This document shows, in pieces, positions 22,201 to 35,672 of a stretch of DNA of 64,000 bases. The stretch is taken from assembly GCF_040807025.1 (NCBI RefSeq), contig NC_090943.1, positions 125,983,400 to 126,047,399 on the forward strand, given 5' to 3'. Each line of letters starts with the position of its first letter. Positions within the stretch are counted from its first letter, which is position 1. The position numbers and the translations under genes were made by a program. The stretch comes from Struthio camelus. Taxonomy: Eukaryota; Chordata; Aves; Struthioniformes; Struthionidae. The notes beneath the pieces were generated by a model that worked only from the letters and a program-made list of their open reading frames with translations, was not told where the DNA came from and did no database searches.

Positions 22201-25200
22201 GAACATGTCCAATGAAGATAAGCCAATATAAGGTAGAATACACTCCCAATTTTTCCTTTATTGTATTTCTTGCTTCTTCTCCTGGATGCTGGCTTTTTTG
22301 CCTTGGGGGATCACTGATCTCCAGAAATCCAGGGAGTCTTCTATGACTTACAGGTGAGGGAAACCAGTTAAAGCCAGTGTTTGCATTTAAAGGATCAAAG
22401 ACCTCCCTACTTCCCCCTAATATCACTGTTCTTTACAGCCACAGATAACGTGGAAACATTCTTGGCTGTATCACAGACTTCAGATTTCTTTGGTGGAAGA
22501 AAAAGAATGATCACAGGAGAAAACTCATCTCTCCTTCTACTGAATTCATGCAGAGATTCAAAAGGGACCAAGAGAAAAAAGAAGCTGTAGCGTGCTCCAC
22601 TCTTGGACAGGGCTCAGTTGTCTGTACATGGGTACTTGCTATTATTTTTGATGCAGTGCACAACCTGTCTATCTAAAAGTGTGCAGCTCTTCCCATAAGT
22701 CCCATGTGATATCTGCCAGCTGATGCAGGTGACGTGGATACCCGAAGCACCTCCAAACGGTCCTTAGATTTCCCAAGAACTGCACTTACATCTCCTGATT
22801 CTGTAAGAATAGCAATTTAATTCATCGGAAGTGAGAATAAACCTGGACTGATCTCACAGAAATTGCAGCTCTCTTCAGAGTTAGGTTTTCACAACATAAC
22901 AATCTGGTATTAGCAAACCAAACAGAATTCAGCCTCATTAAAACTCTATCTGTTGAGATCTGCAAAAGAGGAAAGGAAAGAATCTTTCTAATTTTTGTGT
23001 ATTTTTTCCATCCTTGGGGCATGCAGTAGCTTCATGCATAGAAATCAGCCTACCCCATGATAAAAATAAAAGGGAAGAGAATACTCACAGTAAGTTGTTA
23101 TGGCAAGTCAGAAAAGAACTGGTAGTTTGCTTGTGGAAAATTCTCTCATATGTGAGAAGGAAAGGTTAGTGATAAATAATCTTGAGTGAAAATGCAGGTA
23201 GATTTGGAGGATTTTCTGGGAATACAATTATATTCCCCCTGCCCCAAACCCTCAAGCAGAATGAAAATAACCAGTGGCGTTAATCTGTGAGTTAGTGTTT
23301 AATGAAGATAATCACTGAAGAGCCAGCCTAACTCTGTTGACTTCCTTTATCTTAACTTAGCTCTGAGATGAGGTCAGGATGGCTGAACATGTCAGCTGTG
23401 TCACTGAATGACCTCACCTTTCCACATAGCTTGCCTGCCATGTCTTTCCAATCAGATAAATTATCTGTTAGTTCCCTCTTGCCTGCCTGGATAAATTTCA
23501 TACAACATTATGAGAAAGGAACACTCCCCAGTGCCTAAGCACAACCAGCAAGGACCCATCTTTAGTTTGGTTTTATTGTGCCCGCATGGTTAACTAGTCC
23601 AGTCATTGCTACATATAGATAACTCACCAAGGTAACAATTGGGTGCAGCGCTGGAGCACAGAGGGGTTCACCATCAAGAGATTAACAGCTCCTAGCCAAC
23701 GGGGCTCCTAATACCCCCAGTGCTCTCCAAGCAAAGAAAAGAACTCCTATTTAGAAAAAATTACTTGTACAAAGATTTACTGTAGTGTTATACTGTACCA
23801 AGTAAGTTCTTGATCTGCTGAGTAAAAGAAAGCTATCAGTATTTCAGTCACTAAAATTTTTCAAAGTTCAGAGGAGAACTTCAACTTCATGACATTTTGT
23901 TATTACATGACATCAAATTGAAGTGAAACATAATTGGGAGATATGAAAAAGTAAGCTGGATGTTAAGAAAGAAACCGCAGTATGGATTCCATGTCTCCTT
24001 AGCAGGGACAATAATGGGAGTTAACTATGCCATCACAAAAAGCACACTTCGAGTGGATTCCTTTGGCCTTTCAAGTCTAGTAACACAGTGGATCTGATGT
24101 TGTTTATTGCAGAGGTAATAATGAATACCTTTGAGGCAGCATAGAGAGAAGAATCACGTATTTCCCCTTTGGACTTCTCCCTGCAAGACTTCAGTGTAAT
24201 TGGCTGTCACCACTGAAAGCCATCATCTTGGGTCAGAGGTGAAAAAATGCTTTAGTATTTTTGGGAATGCCTACCCTGCCTTGGCAAAGCAGCTTTTAAT
24301 ACGGAACAACTCTGTTACAAAAGCGTGTGGCCACGTGCAACTTCACAGTTTACAACTTTCTCCATTGAGCTACCATCTACCATGTTGTTGTTGTTATAAC
24401 AAAAGGCTTTTGTGCTCTTGGATTTAGCTAAGCAACTAGGTGATTTGATGAAGCACTTGAAGGTCGAAGCATAGTATGTTTTTTTCCACTGTATAGTGTT
24501 CTGCGATAACAAAAATAATCTTTTGCCTGGGAACCTTTCGTTTTTCCTTTAATATGCTCAAATGAATGTTCTTTAGATAGACACAGGGATCGTACCCAGG
24601 CTTCTTAAACATGGATCGCTCCAGAGGCTACTTCAGCCATTTGGAAACAATGCACAGTGGCTTCACAGAGAAAGAAAAACAAAATCAGCTTTATTTCCCC
24701 CCAACAAACAAACCCAAATGTTCTCCATTTTGAACTATGGTTGATTACTGTTCATTAATAGGCTTCTAGATAAGGAGAAACACAAAGGTAAAGGTTAAAC
24801 ATTGAAGCAAATCTAGAGCATTTTTTACTTTGTACAAAATGGAAAGTTATGCTGCAACAGACAGGGCAGTAATAGCTTTTTATCGGTTCCCTGTCAGTAT
24901 TTAAAACTAGAGTAACAAAGGTGTTGCATTGGTACTGTCTGGAGTGATTAAAAGGAGACATCTTTGTAGACGAAATGTAAAACTACTAGGTTTTAATCTT
25001 TCCGTTTCCTCCAATAAACAAATTTAACAGACTGATCAATATTTGCGTGGAAGGAAACTAAAGAAACTCTAGTGACTTTGGCTGAATGCAATTGGCTATT
25101 CTCTGTTCCTGGAATGTACCCACCTCATTAAATTTATGTGACAGGGATTTTAGTGCTACACTGTTGAAGTTTGAGTGATAAGACGGGCTTGTAATAGATC

Positions 25201-25386
25201 AGATTGTCCCGAGGTGTTCCCTGGCGGGGTGACTATGGACGAATGCAAAATTTCAGTTGCAAGTAAGCTTGTCCTAACATCTTTGAAATATACTCTCTGA
25301 ACACCACTGTCAACCAGATAGATATTGTTGGGGCTTTTTTTTAAGTTTCATGGGAATAAAACACAAAAGGAATTTAAAAGTGTCAA
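19257..25386. other. 6 kb of non-coding DNA, nothing recognised
   Basis: Only short, random-looking open frames. There is a short (AAC)n stretch near 20898. The minus-strand frame of copy C continues for about 35 codons into 19257-19365 by chance or as unrecognised CR1. No host exon was identified. Confidence 0.45.
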
Positions 25387-25540
25387 AGGCTTAAAAACAG
25401 GATTAGACAAATTCATAAAGGATAGGTTTATCAAGGGTTGTGAAGCACAGTGAATCCTCTTCAGTTCAGCTCCCTAAACCTGTGATTCTTAGACACTAGT
25501 AGTGCACAAGAGGCATCCCTCAGTATTTGTTTTTTCCTTA
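25387..25540 (+). mobile_element. Old CR1-type LINE 3' fragment
   Basis: The stretch with gattagacaaattcataaag followed by gataggttta resembles the 3' UTR-proximal part of ancient amniote CR1 elements of the kind abundant in turtles and crocodiles. It is much more diverged than copies A-D, and the right-hand boundary is uncertain. Confidence 0.5.
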
Positions 25541-28500
25541 TATTTCTCTATATTTTCTCCTACTGGACACAACCCCAGACAGTATGCACAGAGGGATAAA
25601 CCTTTGATCTGATTCAGGATGACAATACCCTTTTGGAAGAATAGCCAAAGCTAATATAACTATTTGTGTGCTTATTCACAGGAGCTATTTTGCAGGCTTT
25701 ACTCAATTCTCATAAATGTCTGTATGCCCTTGCAACAATCTGTAAAGTTACTTATGTTTGTTCAGACACAAAAGATGCTTTATGAGTAAGTTTAGTGTAT
25801 AGAAATATATGCTGCAATAGATTTGCAGCAGTTGTGACTTTAGCAGAGACTGGAAGCTAATGCAAAGTTGATTGCATTGCCTCCTTCATATTACTTTCTC
25901 TGCTAATCTTCTACCTCTTCAGTCGTGTCTCACCTTTTAGTTAAATTAGGCTTGCTGATGACAAACAGGGAGACAGCACACCAGCTCCACTTGTTCTCAG
26001 CTGCCAAGGTGCTATCTTAAAAGGCAAATTGCCCTAGGGAACAGAGGCCTGGAGAGAAACGGGCAACCAGGCTCCTGCTCCTCTTGGCAAGGCAGCGTAT
26101 GTTTGCCTTTCTAGGTTGATTTATGTCTAAGATCGCTTAGAAGGAAACCCCTCCATAGAGAAACAGAAAGCAGTAAGAGAAAAAACAACTCAAAAGCAAG
26201 ATTAGGAGGGCCGCAGGATTTGTGACAGGCTTTAATCAATCACGTAATATCTTCTGACGTGGGCAGCTGCCTTGCGCGGCCGCCTGGACGCCGCTGAATT
26301 AGAAGCTTGCTGGGAACGTGGAGGGTTGTAATGTACAGATTCATTTTGTAATCTGGGCAACAACGAAGAGCTCGTTGCCAGATGTTAGTATTAGTAGAAC
26401 AGTAATAAAGGAAAGATAATGATGTTACTCCTCTGCACAGTCACAACCATTCTACTGTGCAATTACCAGAGGAAAATGCCCACAACTGAATAAATCTCTA
26501 CATCACGGCGCTTCAGAACCCCAAGGCCGTATTCTTTTGGTTACACTGCTTTAAGACAAATTTAACCCTGCTGCATACACAAGCAATACCTCCTGAGTTG
26601 CATTAGTGTAGACTACAGCATGATCTACACCTATCTTTTTCCTCTAGACATTTGATGCATTTCGAACATTGGTTTGAATTGCCACTGTCCTACCAAAGCT
26701 TTGGGGGTTTTAGTTAGCAGCTTACTGCTGAAGAAGAGCTGTGTCCAGTTGGATGATGTACCAATGCTGTTCTCGGGCTGAATGGTGAAAATGAGCTCTC
26801 ACTTTGATACCTGAAGGTTTTGGTTTTAGAGATAGATCTTTGCCTTGTGTTTTACTGACATCAGCACAAGCACGAAGCAACATCAAGTGAATTCATCTTG
26901 GTCACTGTTGAGCTGGACTGATGAATTCTTTTGTACTCAGCATATCTAAACAAGTAATTCTTTGGGCGGCAGAACTAATGGTATTGATTTCCAGGAGATT
27001 CGCTAATGTTTAAGAAGGTATAAAAATATCTAAATATTTTCTGTACTTGAGGTAGTCATCATGCCCCTTATATGTGTGGATTCTCTAACCTAGTAATTCA
27101 GTTAGTTACGCTGTTTGTGTTTAGGTGGTTCCCAGGTGAGGCCCGACAACAATTTGTACCTTCTGTTCAGTTGCCTACCTCTGTGAAACTTATAGGGACT
27201 TAAATCATTGTCTTTCTGTCAAGCGTATGTTCCATTACATAGTGGATTCAAAACAAAATTATGGGAGGATTACAGACAGACAGATCCCCCACCACCACCA
27301 AAGACAACAGGAGCACATTTCTACATTAAAGTGTGTTACCTCACTCACCTAACATGAACTGCATTTTGACTATTGTATATAAGCACAAGACCTACCCCAG
27401 ATATTCAAGATCTGACCCCAGGCCAGACACACCCTATGTTGGCATTAACACAAGATACCACAAGATAACTGCAGACTCCCGATATATAATAGACTCTCCT
27501 CTTTCTTATCTGCTTAAATCAACAGTGATTCAGTGTGCAGTAATTTGTATCTGAATAAACTAAGGTGAAAGGAGGCAGTCAGCACCTCTTACTGGCATTG
27601 TTTAAGCTGGGCAGAAACTGGCATGTGTCAAGGCTTTGACATGTAGTAAAAGTGCAACCAGGAAAAATATCTTTGAAGGAAATTTGGATTCTTGAGTGTG
27701 GGATGTCAACTATGATTTGAAAACACAGCTTGCTGAGCTATTGCAGGACTACTAATTAGACTCCTAGCTACTCCAGAGCAGCTTCAAAGAATAATTTGAC
27801 AGTGTAGTAAGAGTCAGATAAGACTCTTGCTAGAACAGCAAAACAGTCATACAGGATTTATTGATATATCTAATAAAAATACTTATTTTTATGTGATTTT
27901 CATATAAACTGATTATTTACAATGTACATTTGGAATGAGACCAGTAATTTACATAATCATCTTTTGCATAGAATAATACATGACTTGGGTACTTCCATGA
28001 CTAAGAATACCACAGGGAGCTTATGTATGCTTCTACTTTTTCCTTAAATAGTCTTCAAGAAGTGTATGAATGGCCACTCTTACAATAATTAAAACTTGTG
28101 GTAAAAATACCACAAGTATTTTAACATCATTAGCAAGAAGAAGCCTCTATTACTTTAAGAACTAAACTTGACATTCACAAAGGTTATAGCCCATATGAAT
28201 CAATGAGCCTTCTCCTGTAATGCAGGATCCAGCCCTGTAGTCCATTTTATCATGCCAAATCCCTTAAAATGTATGCTCTCCCCAACCGCCTGAGTAAATT
28301 GTGCCACGGTACAACAAAAGTCCACTTGCAAGCAAAAGTCATTGGGATAATACAACGGGCCCTTCATGAGGGCTCCTTCTGTACTTTTCAAACTCAGTCA
28401 TAACCCAGCTGTTACCATCTGCTGGAAAGAGCTCTTGGCAAGAGACATGTTACAAAAGTCTGCCAAGCATCAGTCCATTGAAAAAGTGGACCATCCAAAT

Positions 28501-31500
28501 TCTCACAGACTGAATCTCCTTGAGAAATGCGTGATTCTGTAGCTCTGAAGACAGCACACATTACTAGTTGTGCTTGCTGCCTGCGTATCTCCAGGTAGCT
28601 GTTTGAAGATAAGGATGTGAGACTGAATCCATAAAAGTGAAATAGTAATTTTTCAGGGGTAATTAGGGAAAGCTGATTTGAATTTTAAACACAGATATTG
28701 TAATTATAAAAGCAACACCTTTTTGGTGCATTTAATTTCCTCTAAGCCATCTTTAATAATCACTATTTTTTTTTTATTAAATTCCTAGCCCTAGGACTAA
28801 CTATTAGCATTGATTTAAAGAATAAATTACTAACGAAATGTTTTTCTATCATGATTTCATCCTAGTCTTTCTTAGATACCGGAAACTGTCAGACTACCAG
28901 TATGAAAAATAATTAATCTCAGCCTAAAATTAAGCAGCTAAATTTATCTGCATAAGTATGAATTGACATCTTTTTAATCTCATAGGGAAAATTCCATATT
29001 CCCAAACCAGATCCTGTCATTTAAGATTGTGTTAGTGTTGAAGTATAGCAATCCTCTTAACATATGATTCATTTTTAATGCTTTCACTGAAATTATAAAA
29101 CGATCACATTTCTCTTGAATGAATTTAAGCTTTTTCCTTTATGGCTACACTCGACAACTGCACAAAGATTAGAATCTATTGATGCTTCACCTTTGGAATA
29201 GCCTTTTTCAAAAGGATAAATGATTGCTCTACCAGTATCCTAGGAATTTACCTTGGAAACACTCATATAATTTGAAGTAAAATGCAAGAGAAAAAGAAGA
29301 ACAGATCTATCAACAGCTGTAAAAGGAAACCAGTGACATAGTCCAGAATGAAAAGTCCATCATATTTAAACAGAGACTGATAGTTCAAGCCTTCATAAAT
29401 TAGGTTGCTTTGGGCTTGCTTGTGGCAAATAAAATAATTTAAGATACTAAGTTCTGAATCTTTTTTTCAGAGTATTATCCCCATTGTAACCTCTGTAAAA
29501 AATCTTGATTTAAATTGCTCGTCATACGTATACATGTAGATACTCTTTGAATGACAAGTGTACAGGCTGCTTTAATGTCTACATCTGTTCCAGCTCATTA
29601 AACCCAGCTGTTCTTTACTTTTCCTCCATTCTCCTTATGGTTCAGTGATAATAAAACCATTCCTCCCAGGCCATAAGTGTGAAGCAGAAGAAGCCTTAGC
29701 TACAATCAGCCAGAAAAAGTAGTACTAATATGCCTTATCTTGAATTTCCATGTGTAAGTGTAAATTGGTCAGGGAAACATACTCATTGCATAGAAGCAAG
29801 GTCAGTTTTACTCTGGAATGGTAAGTAACATACAGAGTTATGCTCAGTTATACCTACAGCGTTGTAATGATACATCCTGGTTGAAATGGAAATGTAGAAC
29901 TTACTTAACGCAAGTTTAGAAATCCTGGTATGAAGCTTAGCCATTTGTATATAACAAAAGTATTTTTCCTCATGCTTGAAATGCCAACATGGTCTGTGCA
30001 CAGCCAACTCCCCATGGGGCCAAGCCCCGCAAATCTGGTTCTTCAACTCTAAGTGTGATCATTAGATGTGATTGCACATACCAGTGCAGTTCTGGTTTTT
30101 CTCTGCTCCCTATGGCAGAAAAAGCCTGCCAATGCTGGGAATTGGTGTGAGTACCTGATATAAGGAAGTTTGCAGATGCCTTTCACTCTGCGTAACACAA
30201 GCCTTCTTCAGAATCTCACACGTTTTTACGAAGATGTGGTAGGGCAAGAAGAGCTGTAAGACAGAGGGATGAGGTATGGGAAAATCTGTTTAAAATCTTG
30301 GTGAAAACATTTTGGCTGAAACTCCCTGTCCAGGTTGGGTTATTTGTAGCATTAACATTGTTTTTTGTTTGGGATTTACCAGCACTGCACTGCCACCAAC
30401 CATCCACAAACATAAACTTTGCTCCAGATTAGTTTTGGACCCTTGCTGCAAGTTAAAACACCTTAATACAAGTTTTACAAGGGCTTCACCCAACGTGGCC
30501 TCCACAGCCAGATGTGACAGCTATTCTAGCCTACCAGCTGGATTTTTAAAACAGGATGAGACTAGCAGTAGCCTTGGGGGAAACTCTGAAAGCAGAGGAA
30601 GCAGGATCAGGCCCCAGCTCTAGGACAGATCGTGGAAACAAGCATTTAAGCAGCTGTCTGCAGGGCCACTTGCGTAAAACTTAAAACAGACCAGAGAGGA
30701 AACATCCTCAGCACTACAGTCACAGCTGATGCCAAGCTGATGCTGCCTGGAGAAATAGTCCACGTAATCTGACAACCAGTGCTACTCTTTTGGTAGATAT
30801 AACTTGGTCGGATGCCTTTTGCCTCAGTGAAGGGAAGAAGCTATGTTTCTCTTTTCCAGTCACCGTCACTAGCATGTTCAATCCAAGATGAAGGAGAGCT
30901 AGCATTTAAGCCTGTAGCTAGGAGTTCTTTTCTACTAGGCTCTGACCGAATGCTGTCTTTATAAGTATTTAAAATGGCAGACTTAGCAGAAGAGACTGTA
31001 TTGTGTATGCCTATTATATCTATTTACATAGAGTATATACTGAGTTTAAGACACTTTAATACTGGTATTAGCATTGAGACAGTGTGCTGGGTAGTTTCCA
31101 TTGTGAACTCTGTTGGCAGTGCTGCCTGGAAAAGTCTCTAACGTGGTACTACCTGGTCTCTCAGTGTGCTCTCTTGAGCAAGGGGTGGAAAGGAAAGGCA
31201 GATATGGTGTGAACAGGCTTCTGTATCTGCTCAGCATCCTGTTTATGTTTGCCTACATTTTTTCATTGTTGGCTGATAAAGCCTAATGATTTTCAGCTCA
31301 AAGGAGTTAGGGGGATTCTTACTTCCTCCTGTAACCTACAGGCCTTCTTTATTCATCTCACCAAGCGCTAAAAGGCTTTTTAGCAAAAAAGTTTTATTTC
31401 AGAGACAAGGAAATGGTTGCCTTTTCCAGTATAGCATCTGCAGTAAATTAACATAGATGGATTGTGATAGAAAGACTGTAACTGGTAGAAAGGTCATGTT

Positions 31501-32383
31501 TGAAGTTTTCCTGTCCTTTTGCCAGGCCTAAAAATATTTTCTTGATTTTTATAAAAATAGCTGAAATCTAAGCCATCACTATCATTTTGGCAAGCTAACA
31601 ACCTGGGAGGCAAATGCTTCTGGTAGGGCACATACAGAAAGAAGAAATAACAGCTTAGTGAACTGTGAGAGGTATCCAGCTGTGACCTTGCTAAGGGAAA
31701 GACTATGAAAAGGTGTTTTCTTTTATTACATTCCATGGACAAAGAATATATTGTGATTCATGCATTGTTGTATGGCAGGACTTGTACTTTTTCTGGGCTG
31801 CAGCATCCACTGAGGACTTTGAAGAAAGGAACATAATCCATCAGGGGAGGTGAGAAAGAAGAACAAATTGTAAAGATTTACTACAGGACGTACATATTGA
31901 ATCTGAGCTCAATCACTACCATGAGTGAGTAGCTAGAGGAAATATGGACAGGTTGCTGATGGCCAGAGAGGGCAAGGTGATATCAGAGTGCCACAAATGC
32001 GCTCTGTTTTCTCACCCAGTATGGTGAGAAAAAAAGGAGCGGGAAGCAAGAATGGGAGCAGGTCTTTCCATAGCTCCAACTCGAGCACCATTTCTGTACT
32101 ACTGCACTCTGGAGCTGAGAAACCCTTGGAAAATCCTGTGGCAGGCACTGGGTCAGTAACGACATCAGGATTGGCATATGCTTGGGTATGCTACCCCTGC
32201 GTCCTCTGCCCACATAACAGCACGGAGAAAAGCAGATCTGCTGATAGCATGTAACGCCATCATCAGGGAAGTGACACTGTTTGGGGTCAGGATCCTCCCC
32301 ACTGGCAGCATGGTAGCCATTTTGCTGCCATTTGCAAACTTTATTTACTGTCTACTTGTTTGGCTATATCAGTTCCTAATAAA
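25541..32383. other. 6.8 kb of non-coding DNA
   Basis: No host gene or repeat was recognised. A small CpG-rich cluster lies just to the left, at 26240-26295 within this stretch. Short open frames near 30300-30620 and 31930-32250 look random. Confidence 0.45.
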
Positions 32384-33249
32384 GTTGTGGTCAGTGGCAC
32401 AGAGTCTAGTTGGAGGTCTGTAGCTAGCGGTGTCCCCCAGGAGTCAATACTGGGTCCAGTATTGTTCAATGTATTCATCAGTGACCTGGAGGAAGGCACA
32501 GAGTGCCTCCTCAGCAAGTTTGCTGATGATACTAAACTGGGAGGAGAGGCTGACACACCAGAAGGCTGTGCTGCCATTCAGAGGGACCTGGACAGGCTGG
32601 AGAGCTGGGCGGAGAGGAACCTCCTGAAGTTCCACAAAGGCAAGTGCAGGGTCCTGCACCTAGGCAGGAATAACCCCACGCACCAGTACAGGCTGGGGGG
32701 GTTGACCGGCTGGAAAGCAGCTCTGCCGAGAAGGACCTGGGAGTGCTGGTGGACACCAAGTTGACCATGAGCCAGCAACGTGCCCTTGTGGCCAAGAAGG
32801 CCAATGGTATCGTGGGGTGCATTAGGCAGAGTGTTGCCAGCAGGTGGAGGGAGGTGATCCTGCCCCTCTCCTCAGCCCTGGGGAGGCCTCACCTGGAGTA
32901 CTGTGTCCAGTTCTGGGCTCCCCAGTACAAGAGAGATATGGAGCTACTGGAGCAAGTCCAGTACGATTAGGGATGATCATACGAAGATGATCAGGGGACT
33001 GGAGCATCTCTCCTAGGAAGAAAGGCTGAGAGAGTTGGGCCGCCCCTGAGGGAGGTACACCCTGAAACACAGGCAGTTCCATCTGAATCTAAGGAAAAAT
33101 TTATTTCCTATGAGGGTGACAGAGCACTGGAACAGGCTGCCCAGAGCAGTTGTGGGGTCTCCTTCCTTGGAGATACTCAAAAGCAGGGGAGTTGGACTAG
33201 ATGATCTCCAGAGGTCCCTTCCAACCCTGGCCATTCTGTGATTCTGTGA
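32384..33249 (+). mobile_element. CR1 LINE copy D, truncated and deleted
   Basis: A plus-strand CR1 starts inside the RT domain (just before [15 protein letters not shown], motif B) and keeps the FADDTKL motif C. A G7 run at 32695-32701 (five in copy A) shifts the frame. The region after about 32960 has lost much of the C-terminal coding sequence. It ends with CCATTCTGTGATTCTGTG at 33249. It shares several diagnostic residues with copy C, for example [13 protein letters not shown] and [10 protein letters not shown] where copy A has MSQQCAL and ALVRPHL. Confidence 0.95.
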
Positions 33250-34488
33250 ATGTTATTTTTATTACTTTTTAAACATTTTTACCTGCTCCAATAAACATCT
33301 CAGTCACATTTTCCACTGGCAGATAAGTACTTGAGGAAGCGCAACAGGAAGGTTCATCCAGACTTTTAATAGATTTCTAAATTACATAAAGCAGTAAGCA
33401 GTTGCCAGTTGGCATGGACATGACAACGTAATGCAGCACCACATTTCCTCACGCTATTTCCCTGGGCACTGCCTCTTGCTATGGGAAGCTGCAGCACACA
33501 AAGCACTTTCAGTGCCTACCTCTTTTGGACTGCTCCCAATGATGACAGATGAGCTTTTTAGTTGTCTGTGCCAGGCCTGCAAACTGATGGTGTTCTAAGC
33601 CCACTCATGGTGGCTTCTCACATTATCCTTCAAATGTTGTGCCATTTACCTCCTACCCTACTACTTCAAAGAACGCTGGGTATCCTGGCACCTGAGCTGG
33701 GTTACAGACCATACCATTTTGCTGTCAGCTTGCTTATTCAAGTTCTGCTTCCATTGAGCGAAAGCTCAGTGCACAACTGATCCTGCTCCTACCAGGTGCT
33801 CTCATAGCAGGAAATGGCCTCCTAAGCCAGGACAGTAGCGGGTACACTGAACTCTCCTGAAATAATAGCAAGTACCCATATTTTTTAAAGGGAAAAAGAT
33901 GCTTTCGTATTCGAATAGATATGGTCTGTATAGCTCTCTAGTAACATGCACTTTGCCAAGGTATCCCACAGGGGTGTTCACAAAGGCTATGTCTATAACA
34001 ATAAATTAGTTGTTCCCAGGAACGTTCCCAGGTTCTGAGGCCAACTGGCATTGGATAGCTTATATGCTATTCTATGCTAATAAATTGTCTCATCCTCCAA
34101 AACAGGTTTGGTGCATGCAAACCACCTACGCCACTCTGACTGTGCCCAGGAATTATTCAGGAAGTGTGCTAGCTGCGATGGGCCAAGAGTGTTCCAGGGA
34201 ACAGTCTCACAGCTTACTAGAATAGATACATGCAGGCATGCTGAGCTCGCTTGAATCCACCAGCATAGAAGCGGCCAAATCTGCCCTCCTGGTCGACCAA
34301 ACCAACCTTAATGGTTCAATATTATTCTTTCCCATGGACGTGTCCACAGAGTCTCTAGAGCGCAAAAGTGTGCATACCGTTTCTAGCGTACATCTCCATG
34401 GAGAGAAACATTTACGAATGCCGTTAGTGGCACTCTGAAGCTCTGTTCTCTTAAAGCCAGATGTCACTGCAGACGTGACAGGAAAATC
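33250..34488. other. Spacer between CR1 copy D and the LTR
   Basis: No exon or repeat recognised in 1.2 kb. Confidence 0.45.
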
Positions 34489-34493
34489 GACCG
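34489..34493 (+). repeat. Target-site duplication, left copy (GACCG)
   Basis: GACCG lies directly before the LTR's TGTCA and is repeated exactly directly after its TGACA end (35668-35672). Confidence 0.85.
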
Positions 34494-34795
34494 TGTCATG
34501 GAGAGGTTTGGTTGAGGGGAGAAGTCAGGAAAATAGGTTTTTACTGAACAATGGGTGTAAGGTGCCAACCACCCTGTCCTTTGTAATGCCCCACTGCCGC
34601 AATCCAAGATCATTAGCGGAGAGCTAACATGTACCCTAGCAGCCCGGACCAGTCAGTCACGTAGAATATTCCAGAAGGAAGGCGGCCATCTGCAAACACT
34701 GCACATTGAAATTAGGGATCGAAACCAGACCACTAAGAGCGGGGGTCTAGACAAATTTAACCAAGCACTTGTCTGCGGTCCCAAATTGGGACAGG

Positions 34796-34803
34796 GATAA
34801 AAG
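34796..34803 (+). promoter_or_regulatory. LTR TATA-like box
   Basis: GATAAAAG inside the LTR, followed by a GC-rich stretch. Transcription would start about 25-30 bases further right, near 34825. Confidence 0.55.
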
Positions 34804-35495
34804 GGGACACGCCAGCCCAGCAGCGGCTTTGGTGGCAGCAGCAGAGAGAAGAAAAGAGCTGAAGTCACTGAAGAAGCGGCAGCGTCGAAGAACAAGGAAC
34901 CGCCGAGAGCTGAAATCACTGAAGTGGCTGGGGAAGAAGCAGTCTCGGCGGCCTTTTCCGAGGTTCGAAGATGCCAGGCAGCCTTGTCCAAGGCTCCCCC
35001 CGCCCCACCGAGGGAAGCTCTCCGCCCCAGCAGGCTGCGGGCAGCCAGCGCCGCCATGACCCCGATCCGGGACGCTGGGTCAGGCAGCTGGGGATCCCCC
35101 CCACCGCTGCTAACACCAGCGGACACCTGAGTACTCCCCGCTCCGGAGAGCAGTGACCAAAGCGGCACACCAGCTCGGCTGTGCCCTGCTCGCTGCAGAG
35201 CGCGTGTGGCGGCAGCACCCCGCGCCCGGTGCGGCCTGCTCGGGAGCCCTGGGGCTTGAAGCAGCACCCACCCGCCACCCTGGGAGTGGCCGGGTGGCAC
35301 CTCCCGGCATAACCACCAGGCACCTTCACCTCACCGGTGTGAGCTCCTGTTTGTGTTTGTAATGACTGTAATTGTTCCTGCTCTGTGTTGTGTGGGGAGT
35401 TCAGTGTGTGGTTACTGGCTGATTAACGGTGTATTGTTACTATTGTTGTCGTTGTTATCACTGGCTTTTAATTGTTATTGTTGCCAGTGATACAT

Positions 35496-35501
35496 ATTAA
35501 A
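35496..35501 (+). terminator. LTR poly(A) signal
   Basis: ATTAAA preceded by a long TTG/TTA-rich tract (35340-35490). This would define the R/U5 border near 35520. Confidence 0.5.
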
Positions 35502-35667
35502 CTTCGTTATCTGTTTCCGGCCGTTAATTGTGAACCCGTTCATAAGCGACAGGGACACCCGTGCCGCCACCGAACCGCTCCCGTAGCGTGGAGCGCTGTG
35601 GGGACCCGAGCGTGGGTGGGGGTGCTCTGCGGTCGGCTCAGCTGCCCCTCCTGGGCCTCCCGTGACA

Positions 35668-35672
35668 GACCG
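35668..35672 (+). repeat. Target-site duplication, right copy (GACCG)
   Basis: Exact repeat of 34489-34493, directly following the TGACA end of the LTR. Confidence 0.85.

Larger units (their letters stand above)
34494..35667 (+). mobile_element. Solo LTR of an endogenous retrovirus
   Basis: This 1174-base element begins TGTCATGG and ends CCCGTGACA, so the termini form the inverted repeat TGTCA/TGACA. A 5-bp direct repeat GACCG flanks it. A TATA-like GATAAAAG (34796-34803) and ATTAAA (35496-35501) lie in the expected order. That implies U3 of about 330 bases, an unusually long R of about 680-700 bases and U5 of about 150. No internal gag, pol or env sequence and no second LTR are present, so it is a solo LTR left by recombination. 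A 5-bp duplication fits ERVL-type elements better than gamma (4 bp) or alpha/beta (6 bp) types. CpGs are well preserved, which suggests a fairly recent insertion. Confidence 0.85.

Noticed and set aside
34653-35329. Open frames of 137-215 codons in the GC-rich middle of the LTR
   Set aside because: They lie wholly inside a bounded solo LTR, in both strands, with no recognisable motif. They are composition effects.
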